A program made the position numbers and the translations under genes. A DNA stretch of 11,813 nucleotides from Deinococcus betulae (GTDB lineage Bacteria > Deinococcota > Deinococci > Deinococcales > Deinococcaceae). The number at the start of each line of letters is the position of its first letter. The stretch's first letter is position 1. Positions 1-7,937 of the stretch are shown here, in pieces. The notes under the pieces were generated by a model that had not been told where the DNA came from, did no database searches, and saw only the letters and a list, made by a program, of their open reading frames with translations. The stretch lies in assembly GCF_020166395.1 (NCBI RefSeq), contig NZ_JAIQXU010000051.1, forward strand, positions 1-11,813. Reading direction: 5' to 3'.

Positions 1-127
1 AGCGCGGGCTGCAGGGTATCGTGGGGGTGTCGGTTCCGGGTTGTCATCGCAGAAATACCCTACTGGAGCCGACTTTTCTCTTGCCTCAGGAGTTTTGGCT
101 GGTAGTCAGCTCTCAGCGTCCCCTCTG

Positions 128-161
128 GCCGCCGGCATCTGAACTGTCAGCGCGGCTTTTT
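128..161 (+). terminator. Candidate intrinsic terminator of an upstream plus-strand gene
   Basis: An imperfect hairpin pairs 128-131 with 153-156, 133-134 with 151-152 and 139-142 with 147-150. It has a one-base bulge at 132, a four-base bulge at 135-138 and an ACTG loop. Five T follow directly (157-161). This is the layout of a Rho-independent terminator and would end a transcript entering from the left of the window. The bulges make it less stable than a textbook example. Confidence 0.45.
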
Positions 162-225
162 CTTCGCCCAATCAGCGCGAGCGGCTCTGGCGACCTGATT
201 TAGCGCCTCGCAACGGTTTGGCCTC

Positions 226-231
226 TACACT
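226..231 (+). promoter_or_regulatory. -10 box TACACT, leaderless-type promoter of the YjbQ gene
   Basis: TACACT fits the TANNNT -10 consensus and ends 6 nt before the ATG at 238. There is no Shine-Dalgarno sequence in between. Transcription would start at or next to the A of ATG, as in the leaderless mRNAs common in Deinococcus. No convincing -35 hexamer is visible at 16-18 nt spacing. The same hexamer recurs upstream of purA, folE and the large regulator. Confidence 0.55.
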
Positions 232-237
232 CCCCTC

Positions 238-663
238 ATGTGGGCGCAGCACCTTCTGACCCTGCCGGCGCGGCGGCGCGGCTTTCACCTCATCACGCGG
301 GAGGTTGCTGCGGCAGTGCCAGAACTGGCCCGGCTTCGCGTTGGCCTGCTCCACGTCTTTCTCCAGCACACCAGCGCCAGCCTGACCCTGAATGAAAATG
401 CCAGCCCCGACGTGCCGCGGGACTTCGAGCGCTATTTCAATTATGCAGTCCCTGACGGCTGGCCGGCCTTCGAGCACACCCTGGAAGGTTCAGACGACAT
501 GCCCGCGCACATTAAGGCGAGTCTGCTGGGGCTAAGCCTGACCCTGCCGGTGCAGGGGGGCCGCCTGGCCCTGGGCACCTGGCAAGGCATCTATCTGTGC
601 GAACACAGAGACGATGGCGGAGCGCGCCGGCTGGTGCTGACGGTACAGGGCGAGCTGCTGTGA
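238..663 (+). CDS. YjbQ / UPF0047 family protein (secondary thiamine-phosphate synthase-type)
   Basis: The 141-residue product covers the whole length usual for the YjbQ/UPF0047 family, a small beta-rich cytosolic fold that forms trimers. Family hallmarks are visible: HTSASL at 44-49, NENASPDV at 52-59, H80 before TLEG, DDMPAHIK at 86-93 and GTWQGIYLCEHR at 113-124. The conserved His and Glu residues of these blocks (H44, H80, H91, E122, H123) line the presumed metal/active site. Members have been shown to have weak thiamine-phosphate synthase activity and to complement thiE mutants, but their physiological role is not settled. The start at 238 is chosen because a -10 box sits 6 nt upstream, giving a leaderless message, and because the protein begins where the family begins. 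The gene stands alone: 167 bp separate it from purA and no thiamine gene is nearby. Confidence 0.92.
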   Translation: MWAQHLLTLPARRRGFHLITREVAAAVPELARLRVGLLHVFLQHTSASLTLNENASPDVPRDFERYFNYAVPDGWPAFEHTLEGSDDMPAHIKASLLGLSLTLPVQGGRLALGTWQGIYLCEHRDDGGARRLVLTVQGELL

Positions 664-736
664 CGCGGCGCAGTGCCTTCTGCGCCCGCGTCCATCCCAC
701 GTAAACAAGTCCCGCTCCTTCCAGCCCCCTCTCGCT

Positions 737-742
737 TACACT
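737..742 (+). promoter_or_regulatory. Candidate -10 box TACACT upstream of purA
   Basis: TACACT matches the hexamer found upstream of three other genes in the window. A start site about 7 nt downstream (near 749) would give purA a leader of about 80 nt. No good -35 element is visible. A complication is that the predicted start falls inside the 5' arm of the terminator-like hairpin at 746-774, so transcripts from this box would carry only part of that hairpin. Confidence 0.4.
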
Positions 743-745
743 GAG

Positions 746-774
746 GTACGGTGCTGCGCGCCGTGCTTTTTTTT
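746..774 (+). terminator. Strong intrinsic terminator or attenuator in the yjbQ-purA gap
   Basis: Positions 746-754 pair with 758-766 (nine pairs, two of them G-U) around a TGC loop, and eight T follow at once (767-774). This is the clearest Rho-independent terminator in the window. It could end the YjbQ transcript, whose stop codon is 83 nt upstream, or act as an attenuator in the purA leader. A competing pairing exists: TGCTGCGC at 752-759 is perfectly complementary to GCGCAGCA at 810-817, which ends just before the purA ribosome binding site. Confidence 0.65.
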
Positions 775-830
775 GCCCCAACCAGGGACCGGAAAAGTAA
801 GTCTGGGCGGCGCAGCATAAGGGGCAATAC

Positions 831-2048
<1,218 letters not shown>

Positions 2049-2058
2049 ACACAGGTGG

Positions 2059-2085
2059 GGCGGTGGGGGCAGGCCTCCCGCCGCC
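2059..2085 (+). terminator. Candidate purA terminator hairpin without a T run
   Basis: Positions 2059-2069 pair with 2075-2085 (11 pairs, two G-U) around a five-base loop, beginning 11 nt after the purA stop codon. No T run follows, so it is either a non-canonical terminator or a 3'-end stabilising hairpin. Confidence 0.5.
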
Positions 2086-2391
2086 TGAAAGCCAGCCGAC
2101 AAGTGCCGCGAGCGGCGGTGAGGCACACTTGGGGGTCGTTCGGTAGACGGCTGGCCCGAGCAGAATGAGACGGACTGCCGTGTCTGTCACGCCAACACAA
2201 CGGGCAAGAACCGATGTGCCACTTCCACGGCCGGAACTCTCTTTGCTCCTTCCTCCGGTTGGCTTTCGTCGTGTTTGTAAACGATTCAATCGGCGTCGGG
2301 ATGAGCGGTCAAAGAGCCGTGGTGCGGGTCGTGAACTTCCTTTCCGGTGGTGTTCGGGGAGAGGAGGACACCAGACGCGCCCCGGCCGCCG

Positions 2392-2397
2392 TACACT
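2392..2397 (+). promoter_or_regulatory. Candidate -10 box TACACT of folE
   Basis: TACACT lies 58 nt upstream of the chosen folE start. Transcription would begin near 2404 and give a leader of about 50 nt that includes the AGGAG ribosome binding site. No clear -35 hexamer is present. If used, this promoter excludes translation of the long upstream extension of the folE frame. Confidence 0.45.
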
Positions 2398-2443
2398 CGC
2401 GGCATTCATCGCGGCGCCTGGCCTGCCGTGCGGGCGCCACCAA

Positions 2444-2448
2444 AGGAG
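2444..2448 (+). promoter_or_regulatory. Ribosome binding site that fixes the folE start at TTG 2456
   Basis: AGGAG lies 7 nt upstream of TTG 2456. An in-frame ATT at 2453 is the only competing near-start and is rarely used. The upstream ATG at 2165 has no comparable site. Confidence 0.7.
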
Positions 2449-2455
2449 TGACATT

Positions 2456-3067
<612 letters not shown>

Positions 3068-3140
3068 ACCTGTCTCCAGCATGTTTGTAGGTTCGCGACA
3101 TGGGTTGGACGGCGTAGGACTCCCGCTGAGGGCAAATGTG

Positions 3141-3170
3141 TTCACTGGCAAGATCACTGTCGCCTACAAT
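3141..3170 (+). promoter_or_regulatory. Candidate promoter (TTCACT - 18 nt - TACAAT) of the HD-GYP gene
   Basis: TTCACT at 3141-3146 resembles a -35 element and TACAAT at 3165-3170 is a near-perfect -10 box, with an 18-nt spacer. This is the only place in the window where both hexamers are plausible. The start site would be near 3177, giving a leader of about 95 nt that contains the 21-bp palindrome at 3190-3210. Confidence 0.55.
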
Positions 3171-3189
3171 CCGGGTGCCTCTCTGTTCA

Positions 3190-3210
3190 ATGTTGAACCG
3201 GTTACAACAT
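3190..3210. promoter_or_regulatory. 21-bp palindrome, candidate operator upstream of the HD-GYP gene
   Basis: The arms ATGTTGAACC (3190-3199) and GGTTaCAACAT (3200-3210) are complementary over ten bases with one extra A at 3204. The centre has no loop, which suits a dimeric DNA-binding protein better than an RNA hairpin. It lies about 14-34 nt downstream of the predicted start of transcription, a position suited to repression. It does not match the radiation/desiccation response motif as I recall it. Confidence 0.45.
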
Positions 3211-3271
3211 GTGGTGCGGCGTGAGACTCGTGTAAGGGGCCACTGGGTAGGGTAGCTCGGGAGGACGTGCC

Positions 3272-5965
3272 GTGCTGCTCAATCTCTGCTTGCTGCTGAC
3301 CTGCACGTTTCTGGTCAGTTTGACCTACCGCGAGTGGCCGGTCAGCCGCTCACGCAACGAACATGCCCTGCGGCTGCTGCTGGCCGGGATGACTACTTTG
3401 CTGCTGGTGTACTACACCGAGTCGGTGGGTGCGTTCAAGCTGGACCTGCGCTACGTGCCTATCGCCCTGATTACGCTGCGCTACGGCTTCCGGGCGGGGG
3501 CAGCGGTGGCGCTGCCAGTGGTGGTGTGGCGGCTGCTGGAATCCCAGAGCGGCGGCCTGGTGTCGCTGGTCAACACGCTGAGTGTCCTGGGGCTCTCCAG
3601 CCTGCTGCGCCCCACCCTGGATATGACGCGCCTGACCATGTGGGACTTCTGGAAGGTGCCCATTCCCTTTTTAGGGGTGGGCGCGGCGCTGTTTGTCGTG
3701 CCCGAATCACGCGGCCTGGGGCTCTTGGCCTACCCCGGCATGCTGCTGCTGCACAGCGTGGCCACCCTGCTCGTGCTGGGGGTGCTACACACTCGCCTGA
3801 AGCTCTTGCAGGTCACGCATGACCTGCGCCAGCAGGTGCTGACCGACGACCTGACCCGCTTGGGCAACCGCCGCCGCTTTGAAGAGGAACTGGCCCGGTT
3901 GGAGACTGGCGGCCACCTGGTGCTGCTGGACCTGGACGACTTCCGCCGCCTGACCGACACGCACGGCCCCGATGAGAGTGACCGGGCGCTGCGCTACGTG
4001 GGACAGGTGCTGCGCGACGCCGCGCCGGACCACAGCTTCCGGCTGGGCCATGATTCGTTTGCGCTGCTGCTGGACCAGCCTGAAGCGCAGGTGCGCGCCG
4101 TGGTGGCCCATATTCAGGCGCAGCTGGCCGAACCCGGCGCGGCGCCCTGGGCGGCCCTGACCCTGTCGGCAGGGCTGGCCACCCGCCTGACACGCGAGAA
4201 ACCTGCCGAACTGATTCACCGCGCCGACGAGGCGCTGTATCTGGCCAAGACGAACGGGGGGGGGCGCCTGGTGGCCGTGGAGCACATGCCCCGGCGCCTG
4301 CCGGTCTCAACCCTGCCGGACCTGCGGCCCCGTTACTCGCTGTGGCAGGCGCAGCGCACCACCGTGGAACTGCTCTCGCAGCGCCGCCCCCTGACCAACG
4401 CCGACTGGCAGGAGCTGCTGCGGCTGGCGGTGGCCACCCTGGGCGACGTGAGCAGCGGCAGCCTGAATATCCGTCAGGGCGACACCTTTTTTATCCGGGC
4501 GGTGCAGGGCTATACGCCAGATCTGGTGGGCACGCCGCTGTCCGAGGTCTCGCAGGTCAGCTGGTATGGCCAGGGGCCAGAGGCGTGGCGCCGTGGGGTG
4601 CCGCGCGTGCGCCGCCGTCAGGATATCGGGCAGGTGTGGGCTGAGGCCGACGCCCGGCTGGGCACCGAGGAGCGCCAAGCTTTTGAGGAACTGGGCACCC
4701 GCAAGGCCCTCAAGGCCAGCCTGTGCCTGCCGGTGGTGCTGGGCGGCGAGGTCGTGGCCCACCTGAACCTGGAATCCACGGTGGCCGAGGACGCCTTTAC
4801 CCAGACGGCCATTCAGGACGCCCAGGTGTTTGCCCAGCAGATGGCGGCGCTGCTGCAACTGCAGGAGCGCTGGCATGAACTTGAGCAGCTGGCGCGGCTG
4901 CACGGCGACCTGAATCTCAGCGCCGATGACCAGGCGGTGGCCGCTCAACTGGCCACGACGGCCCACGACCTGCTGCGCACCACCTCCACGCTGCTGCTGC
5001 GCTACGACGCGGCCCAGGACTGTCTGGTGCCGGCGGCGCAGGCCGGGCCTGCCCTGGGCCGACCCTCCACCCCGGCCCTGCTGCGCCGAGGCGACGGCTT
5101 GTCCTGGCAGGCGCTGGACAGTGGGCAGATTATTCGCGCTGACCGCCTGGCCGACGCCCCCGGCGCCCACCTGCAGCCGGACGGCAGTACCGCTGGCAGC
5201 GCGGTGATGGCCGTGCCGCTGCTCTCGCATGACCGTCAGCCGCTGGGCGCACTGTGCCTGCTGCGCCCGGCTGGCCGGCCCTTTCAGGCCACCGACGAGG
5301 CGCTGGCGGCCATGATCGCCTCGGTGGGCACCCGGGTGATGGAACGCGGCGCCCACCTGAGCGACCTGCGCGCCACCCTGGAAGCCTCGCTGAACATGCT
5401 GGGCGTGGCGCTGGAAGCCCGCGACCTGGAAACCCAGGGGCACACCCAGCGCGTGCGGGCGCTGGCGCAGCGCATGGGCGAAGCCCTGGCCCTGCCCGAA
5501 GAAGAGCTGACCGCCCTGCGCCACGGCGCCACCCTGCACGACATCGGCAAGCTGAGCGTGCCCGACACCATCCTGCTCAAGCCAGGCCGCCTGACCCCGG
5601 AAGAGCGGCGGGTCATGGAGCAGCACGCGCCGCTGGGCGCCGAACTGGTCTCGCGCATTCCCTTCCTGCACCCGCAGGCCCACGGGGTCGTGCGCTGGCA
5701 CCACGAACGCTGGGACGGCGCCGGCTACCCTGACCGCCTGGCGGGCACCCAGATTCCGCTGCTGGCCCGCGTGTTTGCGCTGTGTGATGTCTACGACGCC
5801 CTGACCAGCGTGCGGCCCTACAAGGGCGCCATGACCCACGAACAGGCCCTGGGTATCATCATGGCCGGCAGCGGCAGCCAGTTTGACCCCGAATTGACCG
5901 TGCTGTTTGGGAAGGTGGTGCCGGCACCCGAAGGCGCACCCGGCGCGGGAATTCCAGCAGCGTAG
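3272..5965 (+). CDS. Membrane sensor with degenerate GGDEF, two GAF domains and HD-GYP cyclic-di-GMP phosphodiesterase
   Basis: This 897-residue protein should hydrolyse cyclic-di-GMP under control of membrane and ligand signals. Residues 1-175 hold five or six hydrophobic helices of the 5TM-LYT sensor type. A GGDEF domain follows (about 185-338): it has TDDLTRLGNRRRF and DLDDF, but the signature reads GHDSF (259-263) in place of GGDEF and the I-site arginine is an alanine (A250, with D253 kept), so cyclase activity is unlikely. Two GAF-like domains span about 365-530 and 545-695. The HD-GYP domain (about 700-880) is intact, with HDIGK (756-760) and HHERWDGAGYP (810-820). The start is GTG 3272, with GGGAGGA at 3259-3265. 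A run of nine G (4256-4264) encodes G329-G331. The gene converges on the amidohydrolase gene, and no partner cyclase is nearby. The domain order is firm; the signal sensed is unknown. Confidence 0.93.
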   Translation: MLLNLCLLLTCTFLVSLTYREWPVSRSRNEHALRLLLAGMTTLLLVYYTESVGAFKLDLRYVPIALITLRYGFRAGAAVALPVVVWRLLESQSGGLVSLVNTLSVLGLSSLLRPTLDMTRLTMWDFWKVPIPFLGVGAALFVVPESRGLGLLAYPGMLLLHSVATLLVLGVLHTRLKLLQVTHDLRQQVLTDDLTRLGNRRRFEEELARLETGGHLVLLDLDDFRRLTDTHGPDESDRALRYVGQVLRDAAPDHSFRLGHDSFALLLDQPEAQVRAVVAHIQAQLAEPGAAPWAALTLSAGLATRLTREKPAELIHRADEALYLAKTNGGGRLVAVEHMPRRLPVSTLPDLRPRYSLWQAQRTTVELLSQRRPLTNADWQELLRLAVATLGDVSSGSLNIRQGDTFFIRAVQGYTPDLVGTPLSEVSQVSWYGQGPEAWRRGVPRVRRRQDIGQVWAEADARLGTEERQAFEELGTRKALKASLCLPVVLGGEVVAHLNLESTVAEDAFTQTAIQDAQVFAQQMAALLQLQERWHELEQLARLHGDLNLSADDQAVAAQLATTAHDLLRTTSTLLLRYDAAQDCLVPAAQAGPALGRPSTPALLRRGDGLSWQALDSGQIIRADRLADAPGAHLQPDGSTAGSAVMAVPLLSHDRQPLGALCLLRPAGRPFQATDEALAAMIASVGTRVMERGAHLSDLRATLEASLNMLGVALEARDLETQGHTQRVRALAQRMGEALALPEEELTALRHGATLHDIGKLSVPDTILLKPGRLTPEERRVMEQHAPLGAELVSRIPFLHPQAHGVVRWHHERWDGAGYPDRLAGTQIPLLARVFALCDVYDALTSVRPYKGAMTHEQALGIIMAGSGSQFDPELTVLFGKVVPAPEGAPGAGIPAA
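4256..4264 (+). repeat. Homopolymer G9 tract inside the HD-GYP gene
   Basis: Nine consecutive G encode three glycines at the end of the GGDEF domain. Loss of one G brings a stop at 4392-4394 and gain of one G a stop at 4642-4644. Either change removes both GAF domains (or most of the first) and all of HD-GYP. Confidence 0.9.
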
Positions 5966-6089
5966 AAGTTCAGCGTCCCCTGAGAGCAGCAGCCAGCGCC
6001 GTGGAGAGGATGATCCTTCATGCCGCTGGGGCGAGCAGACGGGCACAGAAAAGCGAGTCTCTGCGGCCCGCCAGCGCTCTTCGTGGGTC

Positions 6090-6110
6090 GTTGCCCGTCA
6101 TCACGGCAAC
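6090..6110. terminator. Weak hairpin between convergent genes
   Basis: GTTGC and CGT (6090-6094, 6096-6098) pair with ACG and GCAAC (6103-6110) around a CATC loop, with C6095 bulged. It lies in the 180-bp gap between the HD-GYP gene and the convergent amidohydrolase gene, where a bidirectional terminator would be useful. No T run follows on either strand, so the assignment is tentative. Confidence 0.3.
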
Positions 6111-6145
6111 AGGAAAGCGCTGTGGGCGTCGGCTCTCCAGAGGCT

Positions 6146-7333
6146 TTATAGCTGCGCGTCTGGACCCGTCAGGCGCAGCGCGGCGGCGTGGAGCATCCGT
6201 ACCCCGGCTTCCAGGCTGGCCTCGTCAATGGTGAAGCGCGGGTGGTGGTGTGGCCAGCGGCTGTCGGCCTCGTCGCTGCCCGAGCCGACGTTAAAGTACG
6301 CGCCCGGCGCCTTTTCCAGGTACGCGCTGAAGTCCTCGCCACCCATCGTGGGCCGGGCCTCGCGGAACTGCTCTGCGCCCACCACGTCCAGGGCGATGTC
6401 TTTCAGCTGCGCCGCCACCCAGTCGGTGTTAATCAGGGGGCGGTAACCAAATTCGTAGCGCAGGTCGTAAGTGGCGCCGTGGGCCTCGCAGACGCCCTTA
6501 ATCACCCGCTCGATCAGCTGTGGGGCGCGCTCGCGCAGGGCCGGGTCGAAGGTCCGCACCGTGCCCATCAGCTCGGCGGTGTTGGGAATGACGTTGTGGG
6601 TCGTGCCACTGGCAAAGCGCGTGATGCTGACCACCAGCGCGTCCTGCGCGGCCACGTGGCGGCTGACCACATGCTGCAAGTTGGTGACCACCTGCGCGCC
6701 CACGGCGATGGGGTCCACCGTTTCTTCGGGGTGGGCGCCGTGGCCCCCCTTCCCGCGAATGGTCAGCTCAATCATGTCGGGGGCCGCCATGAAGGCGCCG
6801 GGCTTGACCGCCACCACACCAGCGGGCAGCTGGCTGTTCAGGTGCAGGCCCGTGACCACGTCCACGCCGCTCATCAGGTCGGTGTTCATGACCAGTTCCT
6901 CGGCCCCGCCTGGCCCAATTTCCTCGGCATGCTGGAAAATCATGCGCACTTCGCCGGGCACGTCCTGAGGATGCTCCGTGAGCAGTTTGGCAACGCCCAG
7001 CAAGATGGCCGTGTGTCCGTCATGGCCGCAGGCGTGCATGACGCCGGGGCGCGTGGAGGCGAACTCGAAGGTGTTTTCCTCGTGGATGGGCAGCGCGTCA
7101 ATGTCGGCGCGCAGCAGCACGGTGCGGCCCGGCTGCCCGCCCTTCAGCACTGCCAGGACGCTGGTGGCGGTGGGCCGCGTGACCGTCAGGCCCGGCATCT
7201 GCTTCAGTTCGGCCTCAATGTAGGCCGACGTTTCGTGCTCCTGAAAGCCGACTTCTGGGTGCATGTGCAGATGCCGCCGCCACGCCATGAGCTGCTCTCG
7301 CAGCCCCGCCACCTTCTCCTGAATTGCGGTCAT
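6146..7333 (-). CDS. M20 family amidohydrolase / N-acyl-amino-acid deacylase
   Basis: This 395-residue metallopeptidase-fold enzyme of the M20D group (hippurate hydrolase, N-acetyl-diaminopimelate deacetylase, IAA-amino-acid hydrolase relatives) cleaves the amide bond of N-acylated amino acids. It has the two-domain layout of the family: a catalytic domain interrupted by a dimerisation lid at about 185-300 that contains GKGGHGAHPEETVDP. Metal ligands are visible as C102 and H104 in MHACGHDGH, E137/E138 in HAEE, H164 in GLHLN and a histidine of HHHPRFTIDE near 363. RADIDALPI (75-83) and GGEDFSAYL (331-339) are also typical. No signal peptide is present, so it is cytosolic. No Shine-Dalgarno sequence lies at a usual distance; a TAGGCT -10 box ends 6 nt before the ATG, suggesting a leaderless message. 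The exact substrate cannot be read from sequence. It is transcribed alone, with no lysine or arginine pathway gene beside it. Confidence 0.93.
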   Translation of the reverse strand: MTAIQEKVAGLREQLMAWRRHLHMHPEVGFQEHETSAYIEAELKQMPGLTVTRPTATSVLAVLKGGQPGRTVLLRADIDALPIHEENTFEFASTRPGVMHACGHDGHTAILLGVAKLLTEHPQDVPGEVRMIFQHAEEIGPGGAEELVMNTDLMSGVDVVTGLHLNSQLPAGVVAVKPGAFMAAPDMIELTIRGKGGHGAHPEETVDPIAVGAQVVTNLQHVVSRHVAAQDALVVSITRFASGTTHNVIPNTAELMGTVRTFDPALRERAPQLIERVIKGVCEAHGATYDLRYEFGYRPLINTDWVAAQLKDIALDVVGAEQFREARPTMGGEDFSAYLEKAPGAYFNVGSGSDEADSRWPHHHPRFTIDEASLEAGVRMLHAAALRLTGPDAQL

Positions 7334-7339
7334 GGCCTT

Positions 7340-7345
7340 AGCCTA
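7340..7345 (-). promoter_or_regulatory. -10 box TAGGCT, leaderless-type promoter of the amidohydrolase gene
   Basis: Read on the minus strand, TAGGCT fits TANNNT and is followed by six bases and then the ATG, the same spacing as for the YjbQ gene. There is no -35 hexamer at normal spacing; a TTGCCA at 7357-7362 is only 11 nt away. Confidence 0.4.
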
Positions 7346-7353
7346 GCGCGCCT

Positions 7354-7397
7354 GGATGGCAAGCCAGCGGCCGTGAGACGAATAGCGTCTGCCATCC
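7354..7397. repeat. Nested inverted repeat upstream of the amidohydrolase gene
   Basis: A 7-bp outer pair (7354-7360 / 7391-7397) encloses a 5-bp inner stem (7376-7380 / 7386-7390) with an AATAG loop. It begins 21 nt upstream of the amidohydrolase ATG, next to the proposed -10 box. It may be an operator or part of a longer leader. Confidence 0.4.
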
Positions 7398-7654
7398 CGG
7401 ACGAGCCGTGCGGTCCTGTTCGGAGGAAAGGCCTTGAAGGATAAGCAGAGGCACACCGGTGACGGAAGACCGGCAGGTCGGTAGGGTGAGGGCCTGGAGA
7501 GTGGACCCGCAGGAAGGCTGAATGGTTCCGTTTTCTCGGCTGCCAGAGCAGGGCGACCTGCCCCAGCGGACTGGAAGGCGCTGCTCTGGACTGTGGGACC
7601 AGACCTGAGCCTCATCCCCGCAACTTTTCTACTCCCCACCCCGTACTGGGCAGC

Positions 7655-7861
7655 ATGAAAACGCGCACCCGTTCTAAAGGCAAACTGGGCCTGCTCCTGA
7701 CCGCTGCTCCTGTCATCCTTGAACTGCTGGCCCTGGCCCGCAAGTCTGGGCGCAAAAGCAAGTACACCAAAGCGCGCAAGCGGGACCGCGCCCTCGACTT
7801 CGTGTTGAATCAGGCGCAGCGCAAACTGGGCGGCAAAAGCCGCAGCCGCCGCTGGTTCTAA
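7655..7861 (+). CDS. Small, strongly basic hypothetical protein (68 aa)
   Basis: I do not recognise the family. The 68-residue product is very rich in Lys and Arg throughout, with only three acidic residues. Its one hydrophobic stretch, LGLLLTAAPVILELLALA (11-28), could be an amphipathic or membrane-touching helix. The C-terminus GGKSRSRRWF is arginine-rich and could contact nucleic acid or acidic phospholipid. Support for a real gene comes from codon use (third positions mostly G or C, like the neighbours), clean isolation in a non-coding stretch, and an 11-bp perfect hairpin 14 nt after the stop. There is no Shine-Dalgarno sequence before the ATG, so the start may be leaderless, although the nearest TACTGG is a poor -10 box. 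No function should be assigned. Confidence 0.65.
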   Translation: MKTRTRSKGKLGLLLTAAPVILELLALARKSGRKSKYTKARKRDRALDFVLNQAQRKLGGKSRSRRWF

Positions 7862-7875
7862 ACCGCTGCCTGTGC

Positions 7876-7910
7876 CGTCCCCGCCCTGACACCACGTTGG
7901 GGCGGGGACG
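7876..7910 (+). terminator. Strong hairpin after the small basic gene
   Basis: CGTCCCCGCCC (7876-7886) is perfectly complementary to GGGCGGGGACG (7900-7910) around a 13-base loop, starting 14 nt after the stop codon. There is no T run, but stem strength and position suggest transcription termination or 3'-end protection. Confidence 0.6.
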
Positions 7911-7937
7911 CTCTGGTGTGAGACAGCCTCCGACCCC

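Larger units (their letters stand above)
1..237. other. Intergenic region upstream of the YjbQ gene
   Basis: No gene can be supported here. Two plus-strand frames are open from the window edge (one to about 143, one to 203), so the 3' end of an upstream gene could lie here, but neither reads like a recognisable protein. A 7-bp inverted repeat AGGGTAT (13-19) / ATACCCT (55-61) is present. A terminator-like hairpin lies at 128-161 and a leaderless-type -10 box at 226-231; both are listed separately. Confidence 0.5.
2049..2455. other. Intergenic region between purA and folE
   Basis: This 407-bp gap holds the purA 3' hairpin (2059-2085), a small hairpin in which GTGCC (2103-2107) pairs with GGCAC (2122-2126), two abutting palindromes, GTTTGTAAAC (2273-2282) and CGATTCAATCG (2282-2292), and the folE -10 box and ribosome binding site. 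The folE frame is open upstream to 2165, but that part lacks family similarity and is arginine-rich in the way of non-coding G+C-rich DNA. I see no separate gene. Confidence 0.6.
7334..7654. other. Divergent intergenic region
   Basis: This 321-bp gap separates the minus-strand amidohydrolase start from the plus-strand small gene. Next to the amidohydrolase promoter is a nested inverted repeat: GGATGGC (7354-7360) with GCCATCC (7391-7397), enclosing AGACG (7376-7380) with CGTCT (7386-7390). No clear promoter for the small gene is visible, and I see no further gene. Confidence 0.5.

Noticed and set aside
21..203. 60-codon plus-strand frame at the left edge
   Set aside because: There is no recognisable motif or ribosome binding site, and a terminator-like hairpin lies inside the frame. 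The tail of an upstream gene in this or another frame cannot be excluded.
2165..2455. N-terminal extension of FolE from ATG 2165
   Set aside because: The 97 extra residues lack folE similarity and no ribosome binding site precedes 2165. A clear AGGAG and the family boundary both point to TTG 2456.
3080..3102. CATGT / ACATG hairpin after folE as a terminator
   Set aside because: The stem has only five pairs around a 13-base loop and no T run follows.
4307..6046. 579-codon open frame on the minus strand opposite the HD-GYP gene
   Set aside because: It is the antisense shadow of a gene with clear domains. Its translation is rich in Gln, Gly and Arg, as expected from G+C-rich third positions, and shows no family motif.
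6188..7444. 418-codon plus-strand frame opposite the amidohydrolase gene
   Set aside because: The minus strand carries intact M20 motifs over its whole length; the plus-strand reading has none and starts inside the gene end.
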